Below, piece after piece: positions 1 to 8,409 of a stretch of 41,467 bases of DNA (position 1 is its first letter; each line of letters starts with the position of its first letter). The translations under genes and the position numbers were made by a program. The notes below the pieces were generated by a model. The model saw only the letters and a list, made by a program, of their open reading frames with translations, was not told the DNA's origin and searched no databases. This DNA comes from Corallochytrium limacisporum (lineage: Eukaryota; Opisthokonta): contig PDIP01000011.1 in NCBI GenBank assembly GCA_002811645.1, positions 60,372 through 101,838 on the forward strand. The letters run 5' to 3'.

Positions 1-601
1 CCCTTCTTTCTCTCTCTTCACCAACGATCCCTGATCCCTCAGGCACTGACCCGGGAAAGATCCCCCTCCCCCTCCGCTCCGGTAACATCGGGGCACCGAG
101 GTGACCACCAGGAACCGAACAAAAAATGTCGTAGGATGAGTACCACGAAGAAGAGAAGTCGCTTCCCTTGCACCTCCCTCCCCCCCTCCCCCCAACTCCC
201 CAATGGATCGGAAGGAGAGCTCGGTCTGGGCCTGAATTCATCTGACAGGGCCACAGGGCAGCAGGCACACAGCGAGAGCCGGAGAAGCGGAAGAAAAAAG
301 TGGGCCATGTCACGGTTCCTTGCCTCGACGGAGAACGTACGGTTCGTAAACAACACACCTGAAGTGTACTTGGTTTGCGCAGTGCTCTCTGTGCGTGTGC
401 TAAGTGACCCAAAGACACGATGTGCGAAACTTCGGCGCTGTCTTTGGTTCGCAGTCCCTTGTCAGTGTGTGGCAGACACGGTCTTAGGTGTTTGAATGAG
501 GTCCTTCAGGTAGCTACAGCCCATCTGAATGTTAAGGTCATAACCTGGCGTGCCAGCTAAAGGTTACTATATAGTTCTATGTAACCAGTCTTGAACAAAC
601 C
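1..601. other. Upstream region of the acyltransferase gene; no gene seen
   Basis: I see no credible gene. The short open frames here have random-looking composition. The region holds a polypyrimidine block at 173-201 with runs of seven and six C, about 410 bp before the next start codon. This resembles the G/C tracts found upstream of most genes in the window. No TATA-like box is obvious near the start codon. Confidence 0.6.
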
Positions 602-1789
602 ATGGAGTCGCAGACGGAAACAACTAATAACGGAAGCAACGGCAAGGCCGTGGCCAATAATCCCTATGACAAGAAGACCTGGAAGGCCTGGTCCGTGTGG
701 AAGGTCCTGCTGATGATCAACTTCCTGCTGTCCGGTACGGTAGTGAGTGCTATGCAGGCTGCCACTTTGGTCATTTTCCCCATCAACCACAAACTGTACA
801 GTACGATCAACAGTAAGATCGTCTACCTCATGTGGGCACAGATTATTTTCCTTGCCGACTGGTGGGCTAACATTAACGTGACCTTCTACGGTCGGGAAGA
901 AGATTTCCAACTGGTCTCCCGGGAAGGCTCTATTGTGGTCCCCAACCACTGCAGTGACGTTGACTGGCTGGTGGGATGGATTGTCGGCGAGCGCCGCGGC
1001 ATGCTGACGACCACGAAGGCCCTCATAAAGAAGCAGGCCCTGTATCTGCCCTTGGTCGGCTGGAGCATGTGGTTCCTTGAGTGGGGATTCCTCGACCGCA
1101 ACTGGGACAAGGACAAAGAGACCATGGACAGGACTTTCCGCATCCTCAAGGAGTACCCCCTGCCTTACTTTATGACGGTGTTTGCGGAGGGAACACGCCA
1201 GACTCCGAGCAAGCTCAAGGAATCACAAGAGTTCATGAAGTCCAAGGGTTATCCTGTGCTGAAGAATGTCATGTGGCCCAAGACGAAAGGCTTTGTGACC
1301 ACCGTGCAGCACCTGCGTGACAATGTGGGCTGCATCACAGACGTTGTGTTTGGCTTCCCGGAGGGTAAGGCGCCGAACCTGGGCAAGATGATGAACGGTC
1401 AGGGCGGTGAGGTTCATGTCTACATGAACATGACTCCCATGAAAGATATTCCCAAGGACGACGAGGGCGTGAAGAAGTGGGTCGAAAATCTGTACATAGA
1501 GAAGGACAAGAAGCTGGAATATTTCAAGAAGCATGAGAAGTTTGATCATATTGTTGCCACCAACATGAAGCGCAGCGTGTGGCCTTTGATCGTGACTGTG
1601 GGATGGGCCGGCTTCTGGACCGTGTCCCTGGGACCATCCATCTTCCACTGGTTTGTTAGCGGCAATGTTTGGGCCATCGGTTTGATTGGTGGTGGTTTTG
1701 CCGCTGCCACTGGCCTGATCATGGCCTTCGAAAACTTTACCAGTGCTGCGAAGGGTACGAAATCTATAAGCAAGAAGAAGACCAATTGA
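602..1789 (+). CDS. Lysophospholipid acyltransferase (AGPAT3/4/5-LCLAT1 type), ER membrane
   Basis: 395 aa. It probably transfers an acyl chain from acyl-CoA to the sn-2 position of a lysophospholipid such as lysophosphatidic acid, in the ER. The HX4D catalytic motif is NHCSDVD at 115-121 (H116, D121). The substrate-binding EGTR motif is in FAEGTR at 194-199, and the block at 219-231 matches family motif IV. Hydrophobic segments lie at about 33-58, 325-345 and 353-375. The last residues are KKKTN, which fits the C-terminal KKXX signal that returns membrane proteins to the ER. The start ATG has A at -3 and G at +4. The exact antisense register stays open for 199 codons, a sign of strong codon selection. 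Family membership is clear; whether the acceptor is lysoPA, lysoPI or lysocardiolipin is not visible. Confidence 0.9.
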   Translation: MESQTETTNNGSNGKAVANNPYDKKTWKAWSVWKVLLMINFLLSGTVVSAMQAATLVIFPINHKLYSTINSKIVYLMWAQIIFLADWWANINVTFYGREEDFQLVSREGSIVVPNHCSDVDWLVGWIVGERRGMLTTTKALIKKQALYLPLVGWSMWFLEWGFLDRNWDKDKETMDRTFRILKEYPLPYFMTVFAEGTRQTPSKLKESQEFMKSKGYPVLKNVMWPKTKGFVTTVQHLRDNVGCITDVVFGFPEGKAPNLGKMMNGQGGEVHVYMNMTPMKDIPKDDEGVKKWVENLYIEKDKKLEYFKKHEKFDHIVATNMKRSVWPLIVTVGWAGFWTVSLGPSIFHWFVSGNVWAIGLIGGGFAAATGLIMAFENFTSAAKGTKSISKKKTN

Positions 1790-2476
1790 GCAATCAAAGG
1801 GCGATAAAACATCAACCATGAAGCGTTATTTCCAATTATAAAGAAGCCATGTGATAGCAAATCAGCATGGCAAACTCGAAAGACATCATCGCCGCGTCTG
1901 TAAATAAAGCGATCGACTTGCAATGTACACAACCAACCGCACTGTGCGCCACTTCCACTCGCTTCCTCCCCACCAGCTTCCCGACTTCTCTCCTTCCGTC
2001 CGTACCCCCAATACCCCCAACCCCCTGCCCTTGGCTGCCCCCCCTCCCCCCCCAAAGGGAGGAGACCCGCGTGGACCGCTGCAGGAAGCAGGACCCAAAG
2101 AAAGGGGTTGAAAGGGGGGGGGGTGTACCGCGAGGGAGGGTTTCTCTGGGTGGAAGTTGGCAGAGCTTCATTGCCCTTCAAACCATTCCGTCGTTGTAGA
2201 CTACTCCATTTTCTCTACTATTGCCGGGCATCGACATCGACGAGTTATTTAAAGAAGTAGACCAAACAAGCGTGTGAGACATGTATTTTGATCGGCTGAG
2301 ATATGTGCAGAAATCTTTCCAGCCGAAATCAGGTGGACCGCAATCTACTAATGTTCACAATACAATAGGGAAGATTCAAGGGCTCGATAGTTTGCTAGTG
2401 CGTCTCCGGTATTTGGTTTAAGGAAGATCTTGCCCACATACATATACACTTATCCACTTGTTCAATAGCATTCAGA
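1790..2476. other. Intergenic: acyltransferase 3' region and BRX1 promoter
   Basis: AATAAA at 1903-1908, 114 nt after the acyltransferase stop, is a candidate poly(A) signal. C runs at 2038-2053 (C7, C8) and a G10 run at 2114-2123 lie 350-440 bp before the BRX1 start. The open frames across this stretch are low-complexity translations of those tracts, and I do not consider them genes. Confidence 0.5.
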
Positions 2477-3364
2477 ATGGTGAAGAAGGGCACGAGCAGT
2501 AAGGTCTCAAAGACCTCCAACAAAGTGAAAGCCCAACGTAATGTCGAAGAGGAAAAGTCTGTCGATCTTATCCGTTGGGTCAACAAGCAGAGGGTTCTAG
2601 TGTTGGCCAGCCGTGGCATTACTCATCGTCCCCGCCACTTAGTCCAGGATCTCCGCATCCTCATGCCTCACTCCAAGAAGGAGTCCAAGATGGACAAGAA
2701 GGACCGCCTTGAAACTATTAACGAAATCACAGAGCTGCGCCACTGCAACAAGTCGCTCTACTTTGAAATGCGCAGGCACTCTGATCTATACATGTGGATT
2801 AGTGCCACCCCAGCGGGACCATCTGCGAAGTTTCTGGTGGAAAACATTCACACCATGGACGAGATGAAGCTGACCGGTAATTGCCTGAAGGGATCGAGAC
2901 CATTGCTAGTTTTCGACAAAGTCTTTGATGACGAGGACCACCTGAAGGTCCTGAAGGCCATGTTCCGTCAGACTTTTGGTACTCCTAAGGGACATCCCAA
3001 ATCCAAGGCCTTCATTGACCATATTATGTTGTTCACGGTCGCAGACCGAAGGATCTGGTTCCGGAACTATCAAATTGTTCAACCGGACCCGACTCTGGGT
3101 ATGGACCCAAATGGTGAACCCACGCTTGCAGAGATAGGGCCCCGGTTCGTCCTGAATCCGTTCCGGATCTTCTCCGGATCCTTTTATGGCGCCACCCTCT
3201 GGGAAAATCCGCACTACATCTCACCGACTGCCATGCGCCGTAACCTGCGCCAAAAGCGGTCCACGAAATATTCAACGAAGGTAAAGGGACACCTCTCCCG
3301 GCACGAGCGGGTCAGTGCCATTCCAGAAGTCAGGGACGCCCTGGGTGATGTGTTCAGGGAGTAA
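2477..3364 (+). CDS. BRX1: Ribosome biogenesis protein BRX1 (BRIX domain)
   Basis: 295 aa, close to the size of yeast and human BRX1. The nucleolar BRIX-domain protein is needed for 60S subunit assembly and 27S pre-rRNA processing. The family signature is continuous: a basic N-terminus (1-27), RVLVLASRGITHRPRHLVQD from 39, LMPHSKKESK at 62-71, INEITELRHCNK at 81-92, FLVENIHTM at 119-127, TGNCLKGSRPLL at 133-144, FGTPKGHPKS at 167-176 and IWFRNYQI at 193-200. The C-terminal NPHYISP block (244-250) and basic tail are also present. No intron is needed. The ATG has A at -3 and G at +4. The gene ends 174 bp from the MPS1 stop on the other strand, in a tail-to-tail arrangement. The identification is firm. 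Confidence 0.97.
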   Translation: MVKKGTSSKVSKTSNKVKAQRNVEEEKSVDLIRWVNKQRVLVLASRGITHRPRHLVQDLRILMPHSKKESKMDKKDRLETINEITELRHCNKSLYFEMRRHSDLYMWISATPAGPSAKFLVENIHTMDEMKLTGNCLKGSRPLLVFDKVFDDEDHLKVLKAMFRQTFGTPKGHPKSKAFIDHIMLFTVADRRIWFRNYQIVQPDPTLGMDPNGEPTLAEIGPRFVLNPFRIFSGSFYGATLWENPHYISPTAMRRNLRQKRSTKYSTKVKGHLSRHERVSAIPEVRDALGDVFRE

Positions 3365-3538
3365 GGGCCAGAGAAAATGGCTCTGAGAAGTAAGACCCAA
3401 AACTAGTTTATCAATCAAAGTAAAGAAATCCATACACTCTTTTGAAATGAAGGCATCGAAAAGAGACGTTACAATAACGTTGGAACTGGTGAATTCCGTG
3501 CGAACACAATATGATGAAACAGAGAATTCATTGAAAAC

Positions 3539-6058
3539 TTATGATGATGTCGAGTTAATTGTGGAGAGCGGCACTCGTCTTGATCGCATCATGCCGATCG
3601 AAGTAATGCCCTTGCTCTTTGTTGCAGGTACAACGTGTGGGATGTTGTTCTCCTTTTCTGGCACCGCTGATGTTGCGGACGTGATCATGGTCGGAGGACT
3701 GTCCGCAGCAGCTTTCGGGACCTCGACGGGTTCGGCTCTCCGCGGTGCGGGTGCCGGACTACCGCGCTCGAGCGTGGAGACGACTGTGGCACTGGCCGCG
3801 AGAGCGGCGGCTCGGCGGAAACTGAGCTCTGGCTCCTTGACCTTACGCTGGAGCTGGTCCATGATCTCCCGTGTCACACTCTTGACCTCTTCCATGTTGC
3901 GGAAGTTATGCTTGGCAATCTGCTGCACGATCAGACCCATCTGTGCCTCGTCCACGGTGATCAGGTCGCTGTTCTTTTCCGCGACCTGGTCCAGAACAGT
4001 CGGCTTAAGGAAGCGATGGTTCAGCAGCTCTGCCACCGTGGCCCGCTCCTTGGGTTTCCGCTTCAGACAGGTGCGCAGAACGTCTCGTATCTCAGTGTCC
4101 GCAGACCGCAACGGTTCTGGTACGGGAGGTAGAGGGATCTCATGCTTGGGATCAGTGATAGCCTGCAGTTTCTGCACCATACTGAACTGTTGAAAGGGCG
4201 TCTTACCGTAGACCATGGAATACAGGATACATCCTAATGACCAGACGTCGCTTGGACGGCCGATCTTAAGGATATGCTGACGCTTGCCGTTCTCGTCAAG
4301 GTTTACAACCGTACTTGAATCCTGAATTGCTTCAGGGCTCATATAGTTCAGTGTACCAACAGCAGCATCACGCACCGTGGACGTCTTATCGGTTTGGATC
4401 TGCTTAGCAATACCAAAATCAATCAACTTCAGCGAACCCTCCACACACAGAAAATTAGCGGGCTTCAGATCGGAGTGTACAATATTTTCGTCGTGGATGG
4501 TATTCACGGCATCAAGCATTTGTTCCCAGTATAACCGGAGGTAGTTGATTTCAATGCAATTACTTCCAGGCGACCGTAATCGCTTCAACAATTTGCTAAA
4601 ATCGCACTCACCTAGCTCCATAACAATGAGCATAGTCTCGATATCTTCGTGTTCTTCGTAGGCGACTACCTTGATGACATGAGCGCTCTTCTGCAGTCCT
4701 TTGAGCAGCTTAACCTCCTCCTTGTAGCCATTCTGTGTACTCTGAGATTCGCCCGCCAACTTTACCTGCTTCAGAGCGTATAGTTTCAGGTCATCTCGAT
4801 TCATGACTTTGTATACCTTTGAGGACCCTCCTTTTCCAATCAATTGTAATTTAACATAGCGGTTCCCTCCGACGACAATGTCACTCTCGGGATTCAACAG
4901 AGCGTCCTGACCGATGATCTTGCGGGGTTTTTGCGCCGATGACATGACATGCTGCTGATGAGCAGCGGCGGGGTAGCCGTTCGGGACCTGCCCAGGATGA
5001 CCAATCATGGGCGCAGTCTGCTGTGGTGGGATAGTGGCCGACTGTGGATGGTAGTGCACATGTTGCTGCTGCTGTTGTTGTTGTTGCGGCTGTTGAGGTA
5101 CCGGAGCCTGCATCTGCTGCATCGGAACGGGACGACCTTCGTCTCCGCTGCTTCCATGGCCCTGTTGGTGGTGGTACTGTGGCTGCTGATGACCATGCGG
5201 CATGATGACTGGTGGAGCATGATGCCCGTCCGGCATGGCCGGTATGGCAGTGGCTTGCGTGTGAAAGCCGGAACTTCGTGAAGAACTACTGAGGGATGCC
5301 TGGCTATTGCTACTCGTGGACGCGGTTGAGGTCGACGAGGTGGTATGGCCAAGAGTCCGGGACGGGCCATTCATGGTCGCAGTGTTGCGATGCTGTGAAT
5401 GCATGGTGTCAGCGGTACTGCGGGTTGTTGGTGGGTGCGCAGGGGTACGGTGTCGGTTCTGTTGCGGAGCAGGGCGAGTGGTGGAGCGCTGTCCCTGTTG
5501 TTGACCAACTGGTGCCTCGACTGTGACATCGCTGTCGGCAATCGAGGCATCTCTTGGCTCACGCTGAACTAGTCTGTCGAGCATGCTCGGCTCAAATAGC
5601 CGCTTGCCCTCCGCAAACCGATCCATGGCAATACTCATGATCTCAGCCTCCAACACAGGGTCCGCAGCCTTTTTTTCAATGAACTCAGAACCTTTCTGCA
5701 AAATTTCGACTGCCTTGTCATTGTTACCACCACGTGCCTCAAAATCCGCGTACATGATCCAGAACACCGCCCGACGCTCACAGATACGCTCCCCCTTGAG
5801 GTAGCGGAACAGCAACCGTGCATCTTCATCTTCGCTCAACCCACAGAACTGCAACCAAATCTTGACATACTCTGCATTATTGGAATACGACTCTTTTGGG
5901 ATGCTGTCCGTGGCCCGCTTGTAGAGCATGAGCAGCTTGTCTTTGCTCAGTCCAGTGCCAACATCGTATAGAGTCTGCTCGTTTTCAAGGTACGTCAACC
6001 AAACAGACGGTGTGTTCTGCTTTATTGCAGACCGCCGAAGGGCGTCACGGTCCGGCAT
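3539..6058 (-). CDS. MPS1: Spindle-checkpoint dual-specificity kinase MPS1/TTK
   Basis: 839 aa (human TTK is 857). MPS1 acts at kinetochores to activate the spindle assembly checkpoint. Residues 15-165 resemble the TPR-like N-terminal region shared with Bub1/BubR1. Residues 170-390 form a low-complexity Ser/His/Gln-rich linker with a polyQ stretch at 322-332. The kinase domain spans about 401-686: glycine loop GKGGSSKV (408-415), catalytic K430, HSDLKPANF (D530, K532), DFG 547-549, SPE 574-576. HSDLKPANF is diagnostic of MPS1. A KEN box at 802-804 and a D-box-like RVPL (828-831) near the C-terminus suggest APC/C-dependent turnover, as known for MPS1. An E2F-type site lies upstream at 6603-6610. 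All catalytic residues are intact. The start ATG has A at -3. Confidence 0.95.
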   Translation of the reverse strand: MPDRDALRRSAIKQNTPSVWLTYLENEQTLYDVGTGLSKDKLLMLYKRATDSIPKESYSNNAEYVKIWLQFCGLSEDEDARLLFRYLKGERICERRAVFWIMYADFEARGGNNDKAVEILQKGSEFIEKKAADPVLEAEIMSIAMDRFAEGKRLFEPSMLDRLVQREPRDASIADSDVTVEAPVGQQQGQRSTTRPAPQQNRHRTPAHPPTTRSTADTMHSQHRNTATMNGPSRTLGHTTSSTSTASTSSNSQASLSSSSRSSGFHTQATAIPAMPDGHHAPPVIMPHGHQQPQYHHQQGHGSSGDEGRPVPMQQMQAPVPQQPQQQQQQQQHVHYHPQSATIPPQQTAPMIGHPGQVPNGYPAAAHQQHVMSSAQKPRKIIGQDALLNPESDIVVGGNRYVKLQLIGKGGSSKVYKVMNRDDLKLYALKQVKLAGESQSTQNGYKEEVKLLKGLQKSAHVIKVVAYEEHEDIETMLIVMELGECDFSKLLKRLRSPGSNCIEINYLRLYWEQMLDAVNTIHDENIVHSDLKPANFLCVEGSLKLIDFGIAKQIQTDKTSTVRDAAVGTLNYMSPEAIQDSSTVVNLDENGKRQHILKIGRPSDVWSLGCILYSMVYGKTPFQQFSMVQKLQAITDPKHEIPLPPVPEPLRSADTEIRDVLRTCLKRKPKERATVAELLNHRFLKPTVLDQVAEKNSDLITVDEAQMGLIVQQIAKHNFRNMEEVKSVTREIMDQLQRKVKEPELSFRRAAALAASATVVSTLERGSPAPAPRRAEPVEVPKAAADSPPTMITSATSAVPEKENNIPHVVPATKSKGITSIGMMRSRRVPLSTINSTSS

Positions 6059-6601
6059 GTCTGTTGATAAGAGTGTGTTATACCTCTTTGCTTCTTTACC
6101 CGGTACTACTTATGCCTTAAAGCTCATAACAATTTCCCGATGAGGCCTGTAAACCCGTGGCCGTTCTTGTCTCGTCCCCATATATACAATGAAATACTGT
6201 TAGATAACTTTTTCGCTGGAATTCCGATAAACAGATCTTTAAGTAGCCTCGTGACAAAAGCCCCCAGTTCCCATGATGTCCTTTCGTTCACCAACAAGAG
6301 CCGAGCATCTGATTCCATCCTTTTGTGCAATGGTGGGCCGGTTGTTCGTAATAGTAGCAACTGACGAATGCGCCTGAGTGTTCACAACATGAAGACGAGA
6401 AGCTCAAATCATGACGCACTAACTCTCTCTCTCTCTCCCTCATTATTTATCTCTATCCTTTCCTGTGAGACCCTGCCAATTGCGCCATAGTCGCCAGCGA
6501 AACAAAACGAAGTGATGATGGTATTGCACTTTTGCTGCACACTCTCTCCCCCACACACTCAGCACCGTTCGCTCCCTGGCACGTAAATTCTATTTTCGAA
6601 A

Positions 6602-6612
6602 TTTTGGCGCGG
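6602..6612. promoter_or_regulatory. E2F-type site upstream of MPS1
   Basis: The sequence TTTTGGCGCGG contains TTTGGCGC, which matches the E2F/DP consensus TTTSSCGC. It lies about 545 bp upstream of the MPS1 start. Cell-cycle kinases are classical E2F targets. The motif match is exact; function is inferred. Confidence 0.45.
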
Positions 6613-7670
6613 TTTCCATCGGCAAAACCCCACCAAATCTGCGCTAAAAAGTAAAAAGCGGGGAGGAGGGGGTTAAGACCTTGGAAGTGAGAGGCGGCCG
6701 TTTGGAATTGGGCCTCATACCCCAAAGGGCAGTGAAAAAGTGAGACCCCGGGTAGGGGCTCTCCAAAAATATTCCCGGTACATTCTCAGTACTTAAGCTG
6801 AAGGGATACAGTCCCCCCCCCCAAAAGCTGAGATCGCTCCTGGAACAGGGAACGAGAAATGAAGGAAAACCACTGGAGATTGTATGGCTGAGCGCTAATG
6901 CAGCGGGGCTCTGTGACATGTAAGTGCCCGTTGTGCAGGTCCGAAGACTGATCATGGGGCTGGAGATTATGCGCCCGACTGCGGGGCGTGCCTGCCGAGA
7001 TCTGCAACTGTTGATTTGGGCAACGAAATCAAAACGCCATGTCCAGAGTGCCCGGCCAGTACTTTTGTAAAAAGCTGTGTGGTATGTACGAGCAAAAAAT
7101 TTACTATGGAAGTGTGCTGTGTGCCGGAGGCTTTCTGCGGCTTCTATAGCCAATGTACCCACCGGCGGCTGCCCCTACCCCGGGGGGTGGTCCTGAAAGT
7201 GGCAATGAACGGCATCAATTGCGCATTTGGTGGAGCTGCATTTTGGAGGCGCGTAGCGAATGAACGGCAGTCCCCCTGCGTTCCAGCCAACAGTCACGGA
7301 AGGGCACTAATTGCCGCCCCTCAGCTCCCAATCTGCGGAAGGTACGTTGATTCCAAAATTGATTGGATTCCCAGCACTCCATTGAGGTGAAACGTTGCGG
7401 GAGAGGCGGGACCGGGCCCGAGGCGAGACTATATAGCTATCGGATTGGTGAATACACGACAAATTCACTTCGTCCTGGTGCCACTTGCGGAATGTGCAAA
7501 TTTGGAAACACTTTGCCTGTGTGTGGGCATGTGCGGAAAGAAAAAAAAATGGGGGGGGTTGGGGAAGCCAGGGGCCGCCCGGTCCAGTGCCCGGTCACCG
7601 TGGGGCGATAATACTTCGATACCCTTTAGTGTCTCAATTGCTGGCGTAGGGGAATACTGAAAGGGGGTAG

Positions 7671-7736
7671 CAGGGGCGAAGTGGCAAGAAAACCTCCCCT
7701 GTGCAGGGGCGAAGTGGCAAGAAAACCTTCCCTGCT
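7671..7736. repeat. 33-bp tandem duplication with self-complementary ends
   Basis: Two adjacent copies (7671-7703, 7704-7736) are nearly identical through their first 31 bases, with one C/T difference. Each copy begins CAGGGG; the first ends CCCCTG and the second TCCCTG, so each unit could fold into a short hairpin. I cannot link it to a known element. Confidence 0.8.
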
Positions 7737-8063
7737 TCCGGCAGGTGTGTGTTCTTTGTTGTTGTGCTTGGGGGACAAAAACTCGTGGGTTCTTGGTGTT
7801 AGTGCGGAGACTGGGCCGGCTGACACCGGTTGGGGAATACTCGTGGGGTTTTAACCCAAAGGTACGATATTGAAAGGTCGCAGGCAAACCCGCACCTTTG
7901 GTCCAAGGCGGCGGCCGGGCTTTGGGCACGCACGATTGAGGAGGTGAAGACAGGAGGACACAATGCCAATGGCTCCTAGTCGTTAACCCCAACTAGCGAA
8001 GTAAACACAGGGGAGACTCGGGGAAAAAGGACTCGGAAAAAAGGTGGTGGGTGTGGAGAAGAG

Positions 8064-8091
8064 CCCCCCCGGGGGGGGGGAGGGGGGGGGG
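8064..8091. repeat. C7-G10-A-G10 homopolymer block upstream of OSM1
   Basis: Seven C are followed by ten G, one A and ten G, about 320 bp before the OSM1 start codon. It is the most extreme of the G/C runs in this window. The strand could form a hairpin or a G-quadruplex. The position upstream of a gene matches the general pattern seen here. Confidence 0.7.
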
Positions 8092-8409
8092 CAAACATGG
8101 AACACGGTTGTTACCACCGTTCAATGGGGTCTCCCAAGTCTTCGGCTCGCTTCCGTGTACTGGCTGTTCGATACCGATGTGCGTACGGAAAACGACCTGG
8201 CCAAATCATGCTTCAGGTAATAACCAGATGCATGGCAGATTGGGACGCGCACTTTCAAGCGATTTAAAACAGTGACAGCAGCGCATAGAATGACTTTCTG
8301 GTAATATTACCTCTAAGAAACCACCTTCCAGTCTGAGGGCAAGGGTATATGGGTATTGGCTTAGGAGGTCTAGTAGCACAGCTGATAACACATCTGGCAA
8401 ACATTTGCG

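Larger units (their letters stand above)
6059..8409. other. 2.35-kb gene-free region between MPS1 and OSM1
   Basis: No convincing protein gene on either strand. Open frames up to about 170 codons exist but are rich in Pro, Arg and Cys, match no family I recognise, and overlap a tandem repeat. Visible items are a CT microsatellite at about 6423-6438, an E2F-like site (6603-6610), C10 at 6813-6822, G8 at 7552-7558, a 33-bp tandem repeat at 7671-7736, and C7-G10-A-G10 at 8064-8091. It must hold the promoters of two divergent genes. Its length is greater than that of most intergenic regions here, so an undetected non-coding RNA is possible. Confidence 0.5.

Noticed and set aside
7465-7992. 175-codon minus-strand frame
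   Set aside because: It consists largely of translated repeat and G/C runs; no domain and no good start.
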